DNA from: CADDZO01 sp035294145
GTDB taxonomy: Bacteria > Chloroflexota > Dormibacteria > Dormibacterales > Dormibacteraceae
NCBI GenBank assembly: GCA_035294145.1
Contig: DATGLL010000243.1
Location: forward strand, 1-39,204
Direction: 5' to 3'
DNA length: 39,204 nt
In this document: positions 31,244 through 39,015 of the stretch, in pieces
Layout of the letters: each line of letters starts with the position of its first letter
How positions within the stretch are numbered: the stretch's first letter is position 1
Translations under genes and position numbers: made by a program
The notes under the pieces: model-generated
The model's database searches: none
Told to the model about the DNA's origin: nothing
What the model saw: the letters and a program-made list of their open reading frames with translations, nothing else

Positions 31244-32434
31244 GTGACCACCACGGCCGACACGAGCGCCGCACGGCTGGACCCCTACGACCTCCTCGAC
31301 CTCGACTCATTGCTCGACGACGAGGAGCGGCTCGTTCGCGACACCGTGCGTGACTTCGTGCGAGCCCGGATCCTGCCCGAGATCGACGAATGGTTCGAGC
31401 GCGGGATCTTCCCCCGGGGACTGGTCGCTGAGATGGCCAAGCTGGGCCTGCTGGGCATGCACCTGCACGGCTACGGTTGCCCGGGCGCGGGGGCGGTGTC
31501 GTACGGGTTGGCCTGCATGGAGCTGGAGGCCGGCGACTCCGGCTTCCGCAGCTTCGTCTCCGTGCAGGGGTCGCTCTGCATGTTCCCGATCTGGCGCTTC
31601 GGCTCCGAGGAGCAGAAGCAGGAATGGCTGCCGCGCATGGCCCGAGGCGAGGTGATCGGCTGCTTCGGCCTGACCGAGCCAGACGCCGGCAGCGATCCGG
31701 GAAGCATGCGCACCAGCGCTCGCCGCCGCGGCTCGGACTGGGTCCTGAACGGAACCAAGCTCTGGATCACCAACGGAAGCCTCGCCGACCTGGCCATCGT
31801 CTGGGCTCGCACCGAGGAGGGCATCCGGGGCTTCCTCGTGCCCACCTCCAGCCGTGGGTTCAGCGTCCGGGACATCCACCGCAAGCTCTCGCTACGCGCC
31901 TCCGTGACCTCGGAGCTGGTGCTCGAGGACGTGGTCGTGCCAGGCTCCGCCATGCTCCCGTCGGCGGTCGGGCTCCGCGGGCCCCTGTCTTGCCTCAACG
32001 AGGCTCGCTACGGCATCGTCTGGGGGGCCATGGGCGCCGCCCGGGCCTGCTACCAGGCGGCGCTCGAGTACGCGAAGGCACGGATCCAGTTCGGCCGTCC
32101 GATCGCGGCCCACCAGCTCACCCAGCGCAAGCTGGTGGAGATGGCCGTCCAGATCGGCAAGGGCACCCTGCTGGCGCTCCACTTGGGCCGGCTGAAGCAA
32201 CAGGGCCGCCTCCTGCCCGAGCAGGTCAGCGTGGGCAAGCTCGACAACGTACGGGCCGCCCTGGAGATCGCCCGCGAGGCCCGCAGCGTGCTCGGGGCCA
32301 ACGGCATCACCCTCGAGTACCCGGTGATCCGACACCTGAACAACCTGGAGTCGGTCTTCACCTACGAGGGCACCCACGAGGTCCACACCCTGGCCATCGG
32401 CGAGGCCATCACCGGCCTCTCCGCCTTCCGCTGA
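31244..32434 (+). CDS. gcdH: acyl-CoA dehydrogenase, glutaryl-CoA dehydrogenase-like
   Basis: A 396-residue flavoenzyme. FAD-binding features include CFGLTEPDAGSDP and the WITNGSLADLAIVWA strand. The segment EARYGIVWGAMGAARACYQA, followed by QFGRPIAAHQLTQRKLVEM, is characteristic of the glutaryl-CoA dehydrogenase branch. The catalytic Glu is in TYEGTHEVHTL. The enzyme oxidises and decarboxylates glutaryl-CoA to crotonyl-CoA in lysine, tryptophan and benzoate breakdown. GTG start at 31244 with a -10 element 6 nt upstream. It is single, divergent from the protease gene and converges on the amidase gene. A short-chain acyl-CoA substrate other than glutaryl-CoA cannot be excluded. Confidence 0.85.
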   Translation: MTTTADTSAARLDPYDLLDLDSLLDDEERLVRDTVRDFVRARILPEIDEWFERGIFPRGLVAEMAKLGLLGMHLHGYGCPGAGAVSYGLACMELEAGDSGFRSFVSVQGSLCMFPIWRFGSEEQKQEWLPRMARGEVIGCFGLTEPDAGSDPGSMRTSARRRGSDWVLNGTKLWITNGSLADLAIVWARTEEGIRGFLVPTSSRGFSVRDIHRKLSLRASVTSELVLEDVVVPGSAMLPSAVGLRGPLSCLNEARYGIVWGAMGAARACYQAALEYAKARIQFGRPIAAHQLTQRKLVEMAVQIGKGTLLALHLGRLKQQGRLLPEQVSVGKLDNVRAALEIAREARSVLGANGITLEYPVIRHLNNLESVFTYEGTHEVHTLAIGEAITGLSAFR

Positions 32435-32447
32435 TGCCGACGCTCGG

Positions 32448-33299
32448 TCACCCCGTCTGACGGAGGGCGGCCTCCAGCCCGTCTCCGAGCGCTTGGGCGA
32501 TCTCCTGCTGGCCGGAGGCCGAATCGGCCAGGTCGGCCTCGGCGGGAGCGGTGAGGAAGAGCGGCTCGACCAGAGCGCCGGGCATCCGGCTGGGGTGATC
32601 GAGGTACCCAGGTTGGGCAGGCCCGAGCAGAAGGAGGTGACCGTAGCGGTCGGCGCGGTCGCTCAGCGTGTAGGCGTCGAGCTGGTCGTCGGGGACCACG
32701 CCCCGATCGGTCAGACCCAGACGCGCGACCATGGCCCGCTGGAGGTCCTGGGCCAGACGCAGGCTCTGGGTCGAGAAGGGCCGGGCGTCGTCGTAGATCG
32801 TCTCGGTCCCCCCCACCGAGGGGTCGTCGAAGCCATTGCAGTGGATGGAGAGGAGGACGGCGGCCCGAGAGGCGTTCGCGCAGGCGATCCGTGCCACCAG
32901 GTCGCGGTGGATGCCATCCGCGCTCATGACCGGCGGGCTGTGGGGGCCGAAGGAGGCCACCGTGCTGTCGCCGGTGCGCGAGAGGACGACCCGGTAGCCG
33001 TCGCGACGCAGGCGAGCGGCCAGGTCCAGGGCGACGTCGAGGGCCACCGTCTTCTCCTCCACCCGCCGGCCGTCCGAGGTGGTCCCGACCACGCCGGGAT
33101 CGGGGCCGCCGTGCCCAGGGTCGATGAACACGGTCCGCCCACGGTCGGGACCGAGCGGCGCGAACGCACGGCAGGCACCCGGCGCCAACCCGGACAGGAC
33201 CGTCTTCGCGGGGACCTCGGTCGCGCCGGGGCCGACGATCGCGGCGCAGGCGCGGCCAGCCAGGAAAAAGGCCATCACGCAGGCCAGCAGGGCGAGCAT
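32448..33299 (-). CDS. N-acetylmuramoyl-L-alanine amidase (Amidase_3)
   Basis: A 283-residue zinc amidase. The first 20 residues are a signal peptide or anchor (LLACVMAFFLAGRACA). The catalytic domain starts near 56 with ligand H63 in IDPGHGG, Glu in VEEKTVALDVA near 81, H153 in LLSIHCNGF, and the catalytic Glu in ALVEPLFLT near 245. It cleaves the bond between MurNAc and the stem peptide, so it acts in cell separation or wall turnover. No SH3 or peptidoglycan-binding repeat is present. It ends 13 nt from the convergent acyl-CoA dehydrogenase gene. A possible upstream start extension was not supported. Confidence 0.88.
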   Translation of the reverse strand: MLALLACVMAFFLAGRACAAIVGPGATEVPAKTVLSGLAPGACRAFAPLGPDRGRTVFIDPGHGGPDPGVVGTTSDGRRVEEKTVALDVALDLAARLRRDGYRVVLSRTGDSTVASFGPHSPPVMSADGIHRDLVARIACANASRAAVLLSIHCNGFDDPSVGGTETIYDDARPFSTQSLRLAQDLQRAMVARLGLTDRGVVPDDQLDAYTLSDRADRYGHLLLLGPAQPGYLDHPSRMPGALVEPLFLTAPAEADLADSASGQQEIAQALGDGLEAALRQTG

Positions 33300-33385
33300 C
33301 GCCGGTAGCCGGCGTGGACGCCGTCGCGGAGGCCGCCGAGATCGAAGCGGGACGTGGGGTGAGCGGTCGATCGGCGACGCTCAGT

Positions 33386-34543
33386 CTAGCGACGAGGTCC
33401 CTCGCCCACCAAGCCCGCGCTTCCGGCGCTCAGGAGAGCGCCCAGCTCGGTCAGAGGCGCCCACACGCCAGCCCGAGCGGCAAGGTCCCGGGCCTGGGCC
33501 AGGGCCCGGCCATCCACCTCCCCGGCACCGGCCGAGCGGGTGGCCTCGCTGCGGCCGGTGCTGGTGTTGACGATCTCGAGCAAGCGGGCACGGTCCAGCC
33601 CTTCGGCCTGGGCGATGCGCAGCACCTCGCGGACCGCGATCAGGTTCAGCGCCGCCAGGGCCCGGCACATGACATCGAGGGAGAAGCCCTCGCGGGAGCT
33701 CGGTCGGCCAGCGCTCCTGGCCGCGATCACCGCGTGCACCCGGGTGAAGTCCGCCCCCGCCCCCATGGCTCGGGTCGCCTCCCTCCAGGTCACCAGGGCT
33801 CCGGAGAGGAACGGCATCGGCACCGCGTGGGCGGCGCCGATGGCAAGGGCCGTGGCCACGTCCTTCTCCATCAGACCGGCGCTGAAGCCAGCCGCGTAGC
33901 TGCGGGGGAGCACGTCGCGGGGGTATTTGACCTCGCTGTTCTGGCTCCTGGCCGGCCCCTCGTTGACCGCGCGCACGGCCTCCTCCTCACCTACCCCATA
34001 GCTGGCCGCGGTGACCAGCAGCTCGGCCGTTCCAATCAGCGACACGGCCGAGAGGGCGTTGTTGAGGGCCTTGGTCGCATGGCCCGCCCCCAGCGGGCCC
34101 GCCCAGCGGATCGTGGAGGCAAAAGCGGCAAGCACGGGGCGTATCCGCTCGAGCAGCTCAGGGTCACCCCCGGCCATGGCCGTCAGGGTGCCCGCCCTCG
34201 CGCCTGCCACCCCTCCGCTCAAGGGGCAGTCAACGAAGGCCACGCCCAACCGAGCCAGCTCGGCCGCCACCTTCCGAGTGGTCTCCGGCAGGGAGCTGGT
34301 GAGGTCCACCACCAGAGGGGGATGGGCCTCGATCAGCCCGGCCAGGGAGGACTCGACGGCGGCGGCATCGGGGAGGGAGAGGAAGACGATCTCCGCTCCC
34401 CTGGCGGCAGCGGCCAGGCTCTCCTTGACCTCCCCACCCGGCGAGAGCACGGGATCGTAGAGGGAGAGGCGATGCCCCGCCGCGCGCAGTCGCTCGGCGA
34501 TCGCCGAGCCCATCCGACCGACCCCTGCAAGTGCGATCTCCAT
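33386..34543 (-). CDS. beta-hydroxyacid dehydrogenase with doubled C-terminal domain
   Basis: A 385-residue protein of the 3-hydroxyisobutyrate dehydrogenase/6PGDH family. It has the NAD(P) motif GVGRMGSAIA, substrate loop DCPLSGGVAGA, and catalytic K158 in GHATKALNN. Typical members are about 295 residues. The extra 85-90 residues repeat the C-terminal helical domain: VMCRALAALNLIAVREVLRI parallels KALNNALSAVSLIGTAELLV, and IVNTSTGRSEATR parallels AVNEGPARSQNSE. The second copy lacks the Lys. It probably reduces or oxidises a small 3-hydroxy acid. The ATG at 34543 follows TACTCT by 6 nt, and it is divergent from the glycosyltransferase gene. Confidence 0.82.
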   Translation of the reverse strand: MEIALAGVGRMGSAIAERLRAAGHRLSLYDPVLSPGGEVKESLAAAARGAEIVFLSLPDAAAVESSLAGLIEAHPPLVVDLTSSLPETTRKVAAELARLGVAFVDCPLSGGVAGARAGTLTAMAGGDPELLERIRPVLAAFASTIRWAGPLGAGHATKALNNALSAVSLIGTAELLVTAASYGVGEEEAVRAVNEGPARSQNSEVKYPRDVLPRSYAAGFSAGLMEKDVATALAIGAAHAVPMPFLSGALVTWREATRAMGAGADFTRVHAVIAARSAGRPSSREGFSLDVMCRALAALNLIAVREVLRIAQAEGLDRARLLEIVNTSTGRSEATRSAGAGEVDGRALAQARDLAARAGVWAPLTELGALLSAGSAGLVGEGPRR

Positions 34544-34549
34544 GCTCCC

Positions 34550-34583
34550 AGAGTACGTGCGGGTATCACCCATCGAGTACGAT
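34550..34583. promoter_or_regulatory. divergent promoter pair
   Basis: In the 48-nt gap two -10-like elements face apart. TACTCT (34555-34550, minus) lies 6 nt before the ATG of the dehydrogenase gene. TACGAT (34578-34583, plus) lies 8 nt before the GTG of the glycosyltransferase gene. Both transcripts would be leaderless or nearly so. Confidence 0.5.
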
Positions 34584-34591
34584 CCCATGCC

Positions 34592-35887
34592 GTGGGGGAG
34601 CGGCCTCGGGAGGGATCAGGACGGTCGTCCGGGCCGTTGCGGGTGGCCCTGCTCACCTATCGAGGGAATCCACGCTCGGGCGGCCAAGGGGTCTACGTCC
34701 GCCAGCTCAGCCGGGCGTTGGCCGACCTCGGCCACCAGGTCGAGGTGATGAGCGGTCCTCCCTACCCGGAGCTGGAGGTGAGGGAGAACGTCCGCCTGAC
34801 CAGATTGCCGAGCCTGGACCTCTACCGGCCGGAGGCGCCCTTCCGACCTCAACGACCGATTCGAGGGCCGATCGACCTGCTGGAGTTCGGGATCATGTGC
34901 AGCGCCGGCTTCCCCGAGCCGCTCACCTTCAGCCTCCGGGCCTGGGCCGCACTTCGCAGGCGACGTCAATGCTTCGATGTGGTGCACGACAACCAGTGCC
35001 TGGGGTACGGGCTCCTCGGCATCGCGGCCCTCGGGCCCCCCGTGCTGGCCACCATCCACCACCCGATCCAGATCGACCGCCGCCTGGAGCTGGCGCACGC
35101 GCCCCGTGGTCGTCGGGCCGCGCTCCGCCGCTGGTACGGCTTCGTCCGGATGCAGGCCCGGGTCGCGAGGCGTCTTGCGCACGTGATCACCGTCTCGGCC
35201 GCCGCCCGGGACGACGTCATCCGGGAGATGGGCGTCCAGCCGAAGCGGGTCACGGTCGTCCCCAACGGGGTCGACACCGAGCTCTTCCGACCGCTGCCCG
35301 GACGGCCTCGCCAAGCCGGTCGCATCATCTCGATGGCCGGCCTCGACACCCCCATCAAGGGCTTGGCACCACTGTTGCGCGGCTTCGCCCGCCTCCGTGC
35401 CCACCAGCCGGCGGAGCTGGTGATCGTGGGGCGCCCGCGCCCGGACGGCCCCGCCGCCCGTCTGCTCGAGGACCTGCGCCTGAACGGATCGGTGCGCTTC
35501 CTCGGCGGGGTGAGCGACCAGGAGCTGGTGGAGCTCTACGCCAGCGCCGAAGCGGCGGTCGTGCCCTCGCTGTACGAGGGCTTCTCCCTGCCGGCGCTGG
35601 AGGCCATGGCCTGCGGGGTGCCCTTGGTGGCGAGCCGAGCCGGAGGGCTCCCCGAGGTCACCGGCGCCGATGGAGAGGCCGCCCTCCTGGTGCCACCCGA
35701 CGACCCCGAGGCACTGGCCGGTGCGCTCCTGACCGTCCTCTCCGACCCCAGCCTGGGCCGACGACTCGGAGCCCACGGTCGCGAGCGGGCCACCCGCCGC
35801 TTCAGCTGGAGGGCGACCGCCCAGGCCACCGCTGACGTCTACCGGACGGTGCTGGCGCAGGCGATGGGGAACCGGTCGGGATGCTGA
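34592..35887 (+). CDS. glycosyltransferase family 4
   Basis: A 431-residue GT-B glycosyltransferase. After a 16-residue leader the N-domain starts LRVALLTYRG with GGQGVYVRQLSRALADLGH. The C-domain has VVPNGVDTELFRP and the E-x7-E donor-binding motif in PSLYEGFSLPALEAMACGVP. Such enzymes transfer a sugar from a nucleotide sugar to a lipid- or glycan-acceptor at the inner membrane face. The GTG at 34592 was chosen for the TACGAT element 8 nt upstream. It overlaps the methyltransferase gene by 7 nt and begins a three-gene operon with a cyclase-like protein, suggesting synthesis of a modified glycolipid or surface glycan. Confidence 0.88.
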   Translation: MGERPREGSGRSSGPLRVALLTYRGNPRSGGQGVYVRQLSRALADLGHQVEVMSGPPYPELEVRENVRLTRLPSLDLYRPEAPFRPQRPIRGPIDLLEFGIMCSAGFPEPLTFSLRAWAALRRRRQCFDVVHDNQCLGYGLLGIAALGPPVLATIHHPIQIDRRLELAHAPRGRRAALRRWYGFVRMQARVARRLAHVITVSAAARDDVIREMGVQPKRVTVVPNGVDTELFRPLPGRPRQAGRIISMAGLDTPIKGLAPLLRGFARLRAHQPAELVIVGRPRPDGPAARLLEDLRLNGSVRFLGGVSDQELVELYASAEAAVVPSLYEGFSLPALEAMACGVPLVASRAGGLPEVTGADGEAALLVPPDDPEALAGALLTVLSDPSLGRRLGAHGRERATRRFSWRATAQATADVYRTVLAQAMGNRSGC

Positions 35888-36588
35888 CCATCGACCTCGA
35901 CCGCCTGGGGGTGCGGGCTGGGGCCAGCGTCCTCGACCTCGGCGCTGGCTCGGGCCGGCACGCCTTCGAGGCCCTGCGACGCGGGGCCAGCGTGACCTGC
36001 CTGGACCTGCTCGCCGACGACCTCCGGTCGGCCCTGGCCACCCTCACGGCCATGGTGGAGGCCGGCCAAGCTCCCGGTGGCGCGACCTTCGGCGCGGTTC
36101 GGGCCACGGCCCTTGCCCTTCCCTTCCCCGACCGGAGCTTCGATCACGTGATCGCAGCCGAGGTGCTGGAGCACATCCCCGACGACAGGACCGCCATCCA
36201 GGAGATCGCTCGCGTCCTGAAGCCAGGCGGGACGTTGGCGGTGAGCGTGCCCCGTTGGTTCCCCGAGCGGATCTGCTGGGCCCTCTCCTCCAGCTACCAT
36301 GAGCGTCCGGGCGGGCACGTCCGCATCTACCGTGGGCACGAGTTGCAGGCCCGGCTGGCCGCGGTGGGCCTGCGTGTGGTCGGCAGGGACCACGTCCATG
36401 CCCTCCACACCCCGTACTGGTGGCTACGGTGCCTGATCGGGCCTGACAACGACCGGGCCTGGCCGGTCCGTCAGTACCACCGTTTCCTGGTCTGGGACAT
36501 CGTCCACCGGCCCCGCCTCGTCCGTCGTTGCGAGCAGGCGCTCGACCCGATCCTGGGCAAGAGCCTGGTCCTCTACTGTGTTGCCTGA
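35881..36588 (+). CDS. class I SAM-dependent methyltransferase
   Basis: A 235-residue methyltransferase. It has motif I VLDLGAGSGRHAFEA, acidic motif II CLDLLADD, FDHVIAAEVLEHIPDD and a LKPGGTLAVSVPRW post-motif, as in Methyltransf_11/25 enzymes. The C-terminal 70 residues (HALHTPYWWLRCLIG, then RQYHRFLVWDIVHRP) look specific to this group. The ATG overlaps the glycosyltransferase stop, so they are co-translated; it probably methylates the glycosylated product. It overlaps the next gene by 11 nt. Confidence 0.85.
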   Translation: MLTIDLDRLGVRAGASVLDLGAGSGRHAFEALRRGASVTCLDLLADDLRSALATLTAMVEAGQAPGGATFGAVRATALALPFPDRSFDHVIAAEVLEHIPDDRTAIQEIARVLKPGGTLAVSVPRWFPERICWALSSSYHERPGGHVRIYRGHELQARLAAVGLRVVGRDHVHALHTPYWWLRCLIGPDNDRAWPVRQYHRFLVWDIVHRPRLVRRCEQALDPILGKSLVLYCVA

Positions 36589-37714
36589 GCTCCCAGGCCT
36601 CCTGAGCGCCGCACAGGCGGAGCAGACGGCGCAGGCCATCGCCGCCGTCCAGCGCCCGGATGGCTGCATCCCCTGGGAGGATGGGCAGCACGCCGATCCC
36701 TGGAACCATGTGGAGGCGGCCATGGCCCTGGACGTGGCCGGCCTGCACGAGGCGGCGGCTCAAGCGTACGAGTGGCTCGCCCGCCGACAGCGTCGAGATG
36801 GCTCCTGGGCCGCCTCCTATCGGGATGGACGGATCGAGAAGGCCTTCACCGACGCCAACTTCTGCGCCTACGCCGCCACCGGCATCTGGCACCACTTCCT
36901 GGCCACCGACGACCTCGCCTTCCTCTCTCGGCGCTGGCCCACGGTGGAGCGAGCGATCGAGTGCGTCCTCAGCCTCCAGCGGCCGGGAGGGGAGATCTGG
37001 TGGGCACGGGACCCCACGGGCCAGCCATGGCCAGGGGCGCTCCTGAGCTCCTGCAGCTCCATCCACAAGAGCCTGGAGTGCGCGATCGCGATCGCCGTCC
37101 GCCTCGGCCATCCCCGCCCCCGCTGGGAGGAGGCTCGCCGGGCCCTGCGGGCCGCCCTCCGTGACCGGCCGGCGGCGTTCGAGCCCAAGGATCGTTGGGC
37201 GATGGATTGGTACTACCCCGTATTGGGAGGGGCGGTTCGAGGCCCGGAGGCCGACGCACGCCTGGCCGAGCGTTGGGACGAGTTCGTGGTCGAGGGGCTG
37301 GGCGTTCGCTGCGTGGCCGACCGCGATTGGGTCACGGTGGCCGAGTCCTGCGAGCTGGTGCTCACCCTCGACGCGCTCGGCCGACGCCGGGAGGCGTGGA
37401 CCATCTTCGGATGGCTCGGCCGGCTCCGCGAGCCGACAGGCCTCTATTGGACCGGGATCACCTTTCCGGACGGTGAGCGCTGGCCCCTGGAGCGACCCAC
37501 CTGGACCTCAGCCGCGGTCCTGCTGGCCGCCGACGCCCTCTGCGGCGCCAGCCGGACCGCGGGTCTTTTCAAGCACCCGGAGCGAACCCACGGCGGTCAC
37601 CTCCTGGAACTGGCCCGAGGCCAGGGCACGCCGGAATACGTGCCACGGGGCCTGCCCTCCCTGGGAGGGATCGGGGAAGACGTCGTGGATGACGAGGAGG
37701 CCGCCAGCGCGTAA
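36578..37714 (+). CDS. alpha/alpha-barrel terpenoid-cyclase-like protein
   Basis: A 378-residue protein of helical repeats from the prenyltransferase/squalene-cyclase-like toroid fold. Repeats carry QRPDGCIPWEDG, RQRRDGSWAASY and QRPGGEIWWARD, reminiscent of QW motifs. The DxDD acid motif of true cyclases is not seen. GTG start at 36578 lies inside the methyltransferase gene. Homologues beside GT4 and methyltransferase genes occur, as I recall, in Actinomycetota, of unknown function. The last 69 codons (37508-37714) are antisense to the convergent methyltransferase gene. At least from about 37568 they look like read-through (GLFKHPERTHGG...), so the native C-terminus was probably nearer 37560. 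Confidence 0.75.
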   Translation: MLPELPGLLSAAQAEQTAQAIAAVQRPDGCIPWEDGQHADPWNHVEAAMALDVAGLHEAAAQAYEWLARRQRRDGSWAASYRDGRIEKAFTDANFCAYAATGIWHHFLATDDLAFLSRRWPTVERAIECVLSLQRPGGEIWWARDPTGQPWPGALLSSCSSIHKSLECAIAIAVRLGHPRPRWEEARRALRAALRDRPAAFEPKDRWAMDWYYPVLGGAVRGPEADARLAERWDEFVVEGLGVRCVADRDWVTVAESCELVLTLDALGRRREAWTIFGWLGRLREPTGLYWTGITFPDGERWPLERPTWTSAAVLLAADALCGASRTAGLFKHPERTHGGHLLELARGQGTPEYVPRGLPSLGGIGEDVVDDEEAASA

Positions 37715-38188
37715 CCAGGGCGTCCACCCGGCATAGTCGGCCTGAGCGGCCGCCTCGGAGTGACCGCCGTCGATGAAGACCAGGCCAAGCGGGCAACGCC
37801 AATGGGCGGCCACCGTCGCAGAGTCGCCGACCACCGCGATCACCACCGGCTCCAGGCCAGCGCTGGCGATCGTCCGCCGGAAGGCCGGCAAGGTGTCGAT
37901 ACGGCCATCCGGGCCGAGGAAGCGAGGATCGAAGTAGGGCTGACCCGGCTGTTGCTCCTCGGAGCCTCGATGGTGGTCGACGGAGAAGAGCACCGTGCCG
38001 GTCGCGAGCGCAGCCGCGCCCAGGTAGATGGCCGACTTCCCGCAGTAGGAGCCGATCTCGAGCAGCGGCCCCTTGGCCCCAGCCCGGAGGCCAACCCGAT
38101 AGAGGGTCATCCCCTCCTCCTCGGGCAGGAAGCCCGGGGCCTCGCGGGCGGCACGCTGGAGATGGGGCTCCAGCGGTCGGTCGTGCAC
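37508..38188 (-). CDS. class I SAM methyltransferase (Methyltransf_24-like)
   Basis: A 226-residue protein. It has motif I LLEIGSYCGKSAIYLG, SVDHHRGSEEQQ as motif II, VVGDSATVAAHW, and LVFIDGGHSEAAAQADYAGW, the DGxH feature of the Methyltransf_24/cephalosporin-hydroxylase-like group that modifies sugars or small acceptors. The conserved part ends at GSLRVLEK near 37573. The last 20 residues are antisense to the cyclase-like gene. GTG start at 38188, 11 nt after the SDR stop, so it is the second gene of a leftward operon. It may act on the same product as the facing glycosyltransferase cluster; this is inference. Confidence 0.8.
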   Translation of the reverse strand: MHDRPLEPHLQRAAREAPGFLPEEEGMTLYRVGLRAGAKGPLLEIGSYCGKSAIYLGAAALATGTVLFSVDHHRGSEEQQPGQPYFDPRFLGPDGRIDTLPAFRRTIASAGLEPVVIAVVGDSATVAAHWRCPLGLVFIDGGHSEAAAQADYAGWTPWLRAGGLLVIHDVFPDPSQGGQAPWHVFRRALASGQFQEVTAVGSLRVLEKTRGPAGAAEGVGGQQDRG

Positions 38189-38199
38189 AGGGTCGGGGC

Positions 38200-39003
38200 T
38201 CAGCCTCGCTCCTCCCCGGCCAGCACCTCCAGCTGGCGCCGGATGTGTCGGTCGACGTCCTGGGCCCGCCGCGCCCAGATCCGGGCATGCTCAGGCTGGC
38301 TCAGGATCAGGAAGTGTTCCGCCTCCACCGCCTCCACCACCTTGACCGCGAGCTCCTCCGGGGTCACCACCGAGTCCGGCATGCCCGCGGCGGCCACCTC
38401 CCCTCCATGAAGGCGGGCCCGATCGAGCAGGTTGGTGGCGACGTAGCCGGGGCACAGCACGGACACCCCGATGCCTCGGGGCCGCAGGTAGAGGGCGAGG
38501 CCAGCCGAGAACCCGACCACCCCGTGCTTGGTGGTGTCGTAGGGGATCGTCTGGGGGTTGTGCGGCACCAGCCCCGCAAAGGAGGCCGTGTTGACGATGT
38601 AACCGCTCCTCCGCGCCAGCAGGTGAGGCAAGAAGGCCCGCACCCCTCGCACCGGGCCGAGAAGGTTGACCTGGACGATCCACTCCCAGTCGGACATCGG
38701 GATCTCCTCGAGCGGCCCTCCCACCACGACGCCGGCGTTGTTCATGAGGAGGTCCACCTGCCCCATCTCGCCCACGGCCCGGGCCGCCAGCGCCTCCACG
38801 TCGGCATCGCGCGAGACGTCACAGCGCACCCCCAGCACCCTGCGGCCGATGGCTTGGATCTCACCTTCGACCGACGCCATCCGACGCTCGTCGAGGTCGG
38901 CAATGACCACGTCCGCCCCCCGACGGGCCATCTCCAGGGCGCACGCCCTCCCGATCCCGCTGGCGCCACCGGTGATCACCGCCACGCGTCCCGCGAGCTT
39001 CAC
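38200..39003 (-). CDS. SDR-family oxidoreductase
   Basis: A 267-residue classical short-chain dehydrogenase. It has TGGASGIG, ADLDE after beta-2, MNNAGVVVGG, Ser in VNTASFAGL and YDTTKHGVVG (YxxxK), PG after beta-6 in LCPGYVATNL. The C-terminal part (EAVEAEHFLILSQPEHARIW) is seen in SDRs annotated as short-chain dehydrogenases of steroid or lipid type. The GTG at 39003 lies 6 nt after a CAGAAT -10-like element. It is the first gene of an operon with the methyltransferase. The substrate is unknown. Confidence 0.88.
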   Translation of the reverse strand: MKLAGRVAVITGGASGIGRACALEMARRGADVVIADLDERRMASVEGEIQAIGRRVLGVRCDVSRDADVEALAARAVGEMGQVDLLMNNAGVVVGGPLEEIPMSDWEWIVQVNLLGPVRGVRAFLPHLLARRSGYIVNTASFAGLVPHNPQTIPYDTTKHGVVGFSAGLALYLRPRGIGVSVLCPGYVATNLLDRARLHGGEVAAAGMPDSVVTPEELAVKVVEAVEAEHFLILSQPEHARIWARRAQDVDRHIRRQLEVLAGEERG

Positions 39004-39009
39004 GAGACG

Positions 39010-39015
39010 ATTCTG
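39010..39015 (-). promoter_or_regulatory. -10 element of SDR operon
   Basis: CAGAAT (39015-39010 on the minus strand) is 6 nt before the GTG at 39003, with no ribosome site between, matching the leaderless pattern of other genes here. Confidence 0.4.

Noticed and set aside
33314..34591. Long N-terminal extension of the glycosyltransferase frame
   Set aside because: It is antisense to the beta-hydroxyacid dehydrogenase gene. A GTG with a TACGAT element gives a normal-length enzyme.
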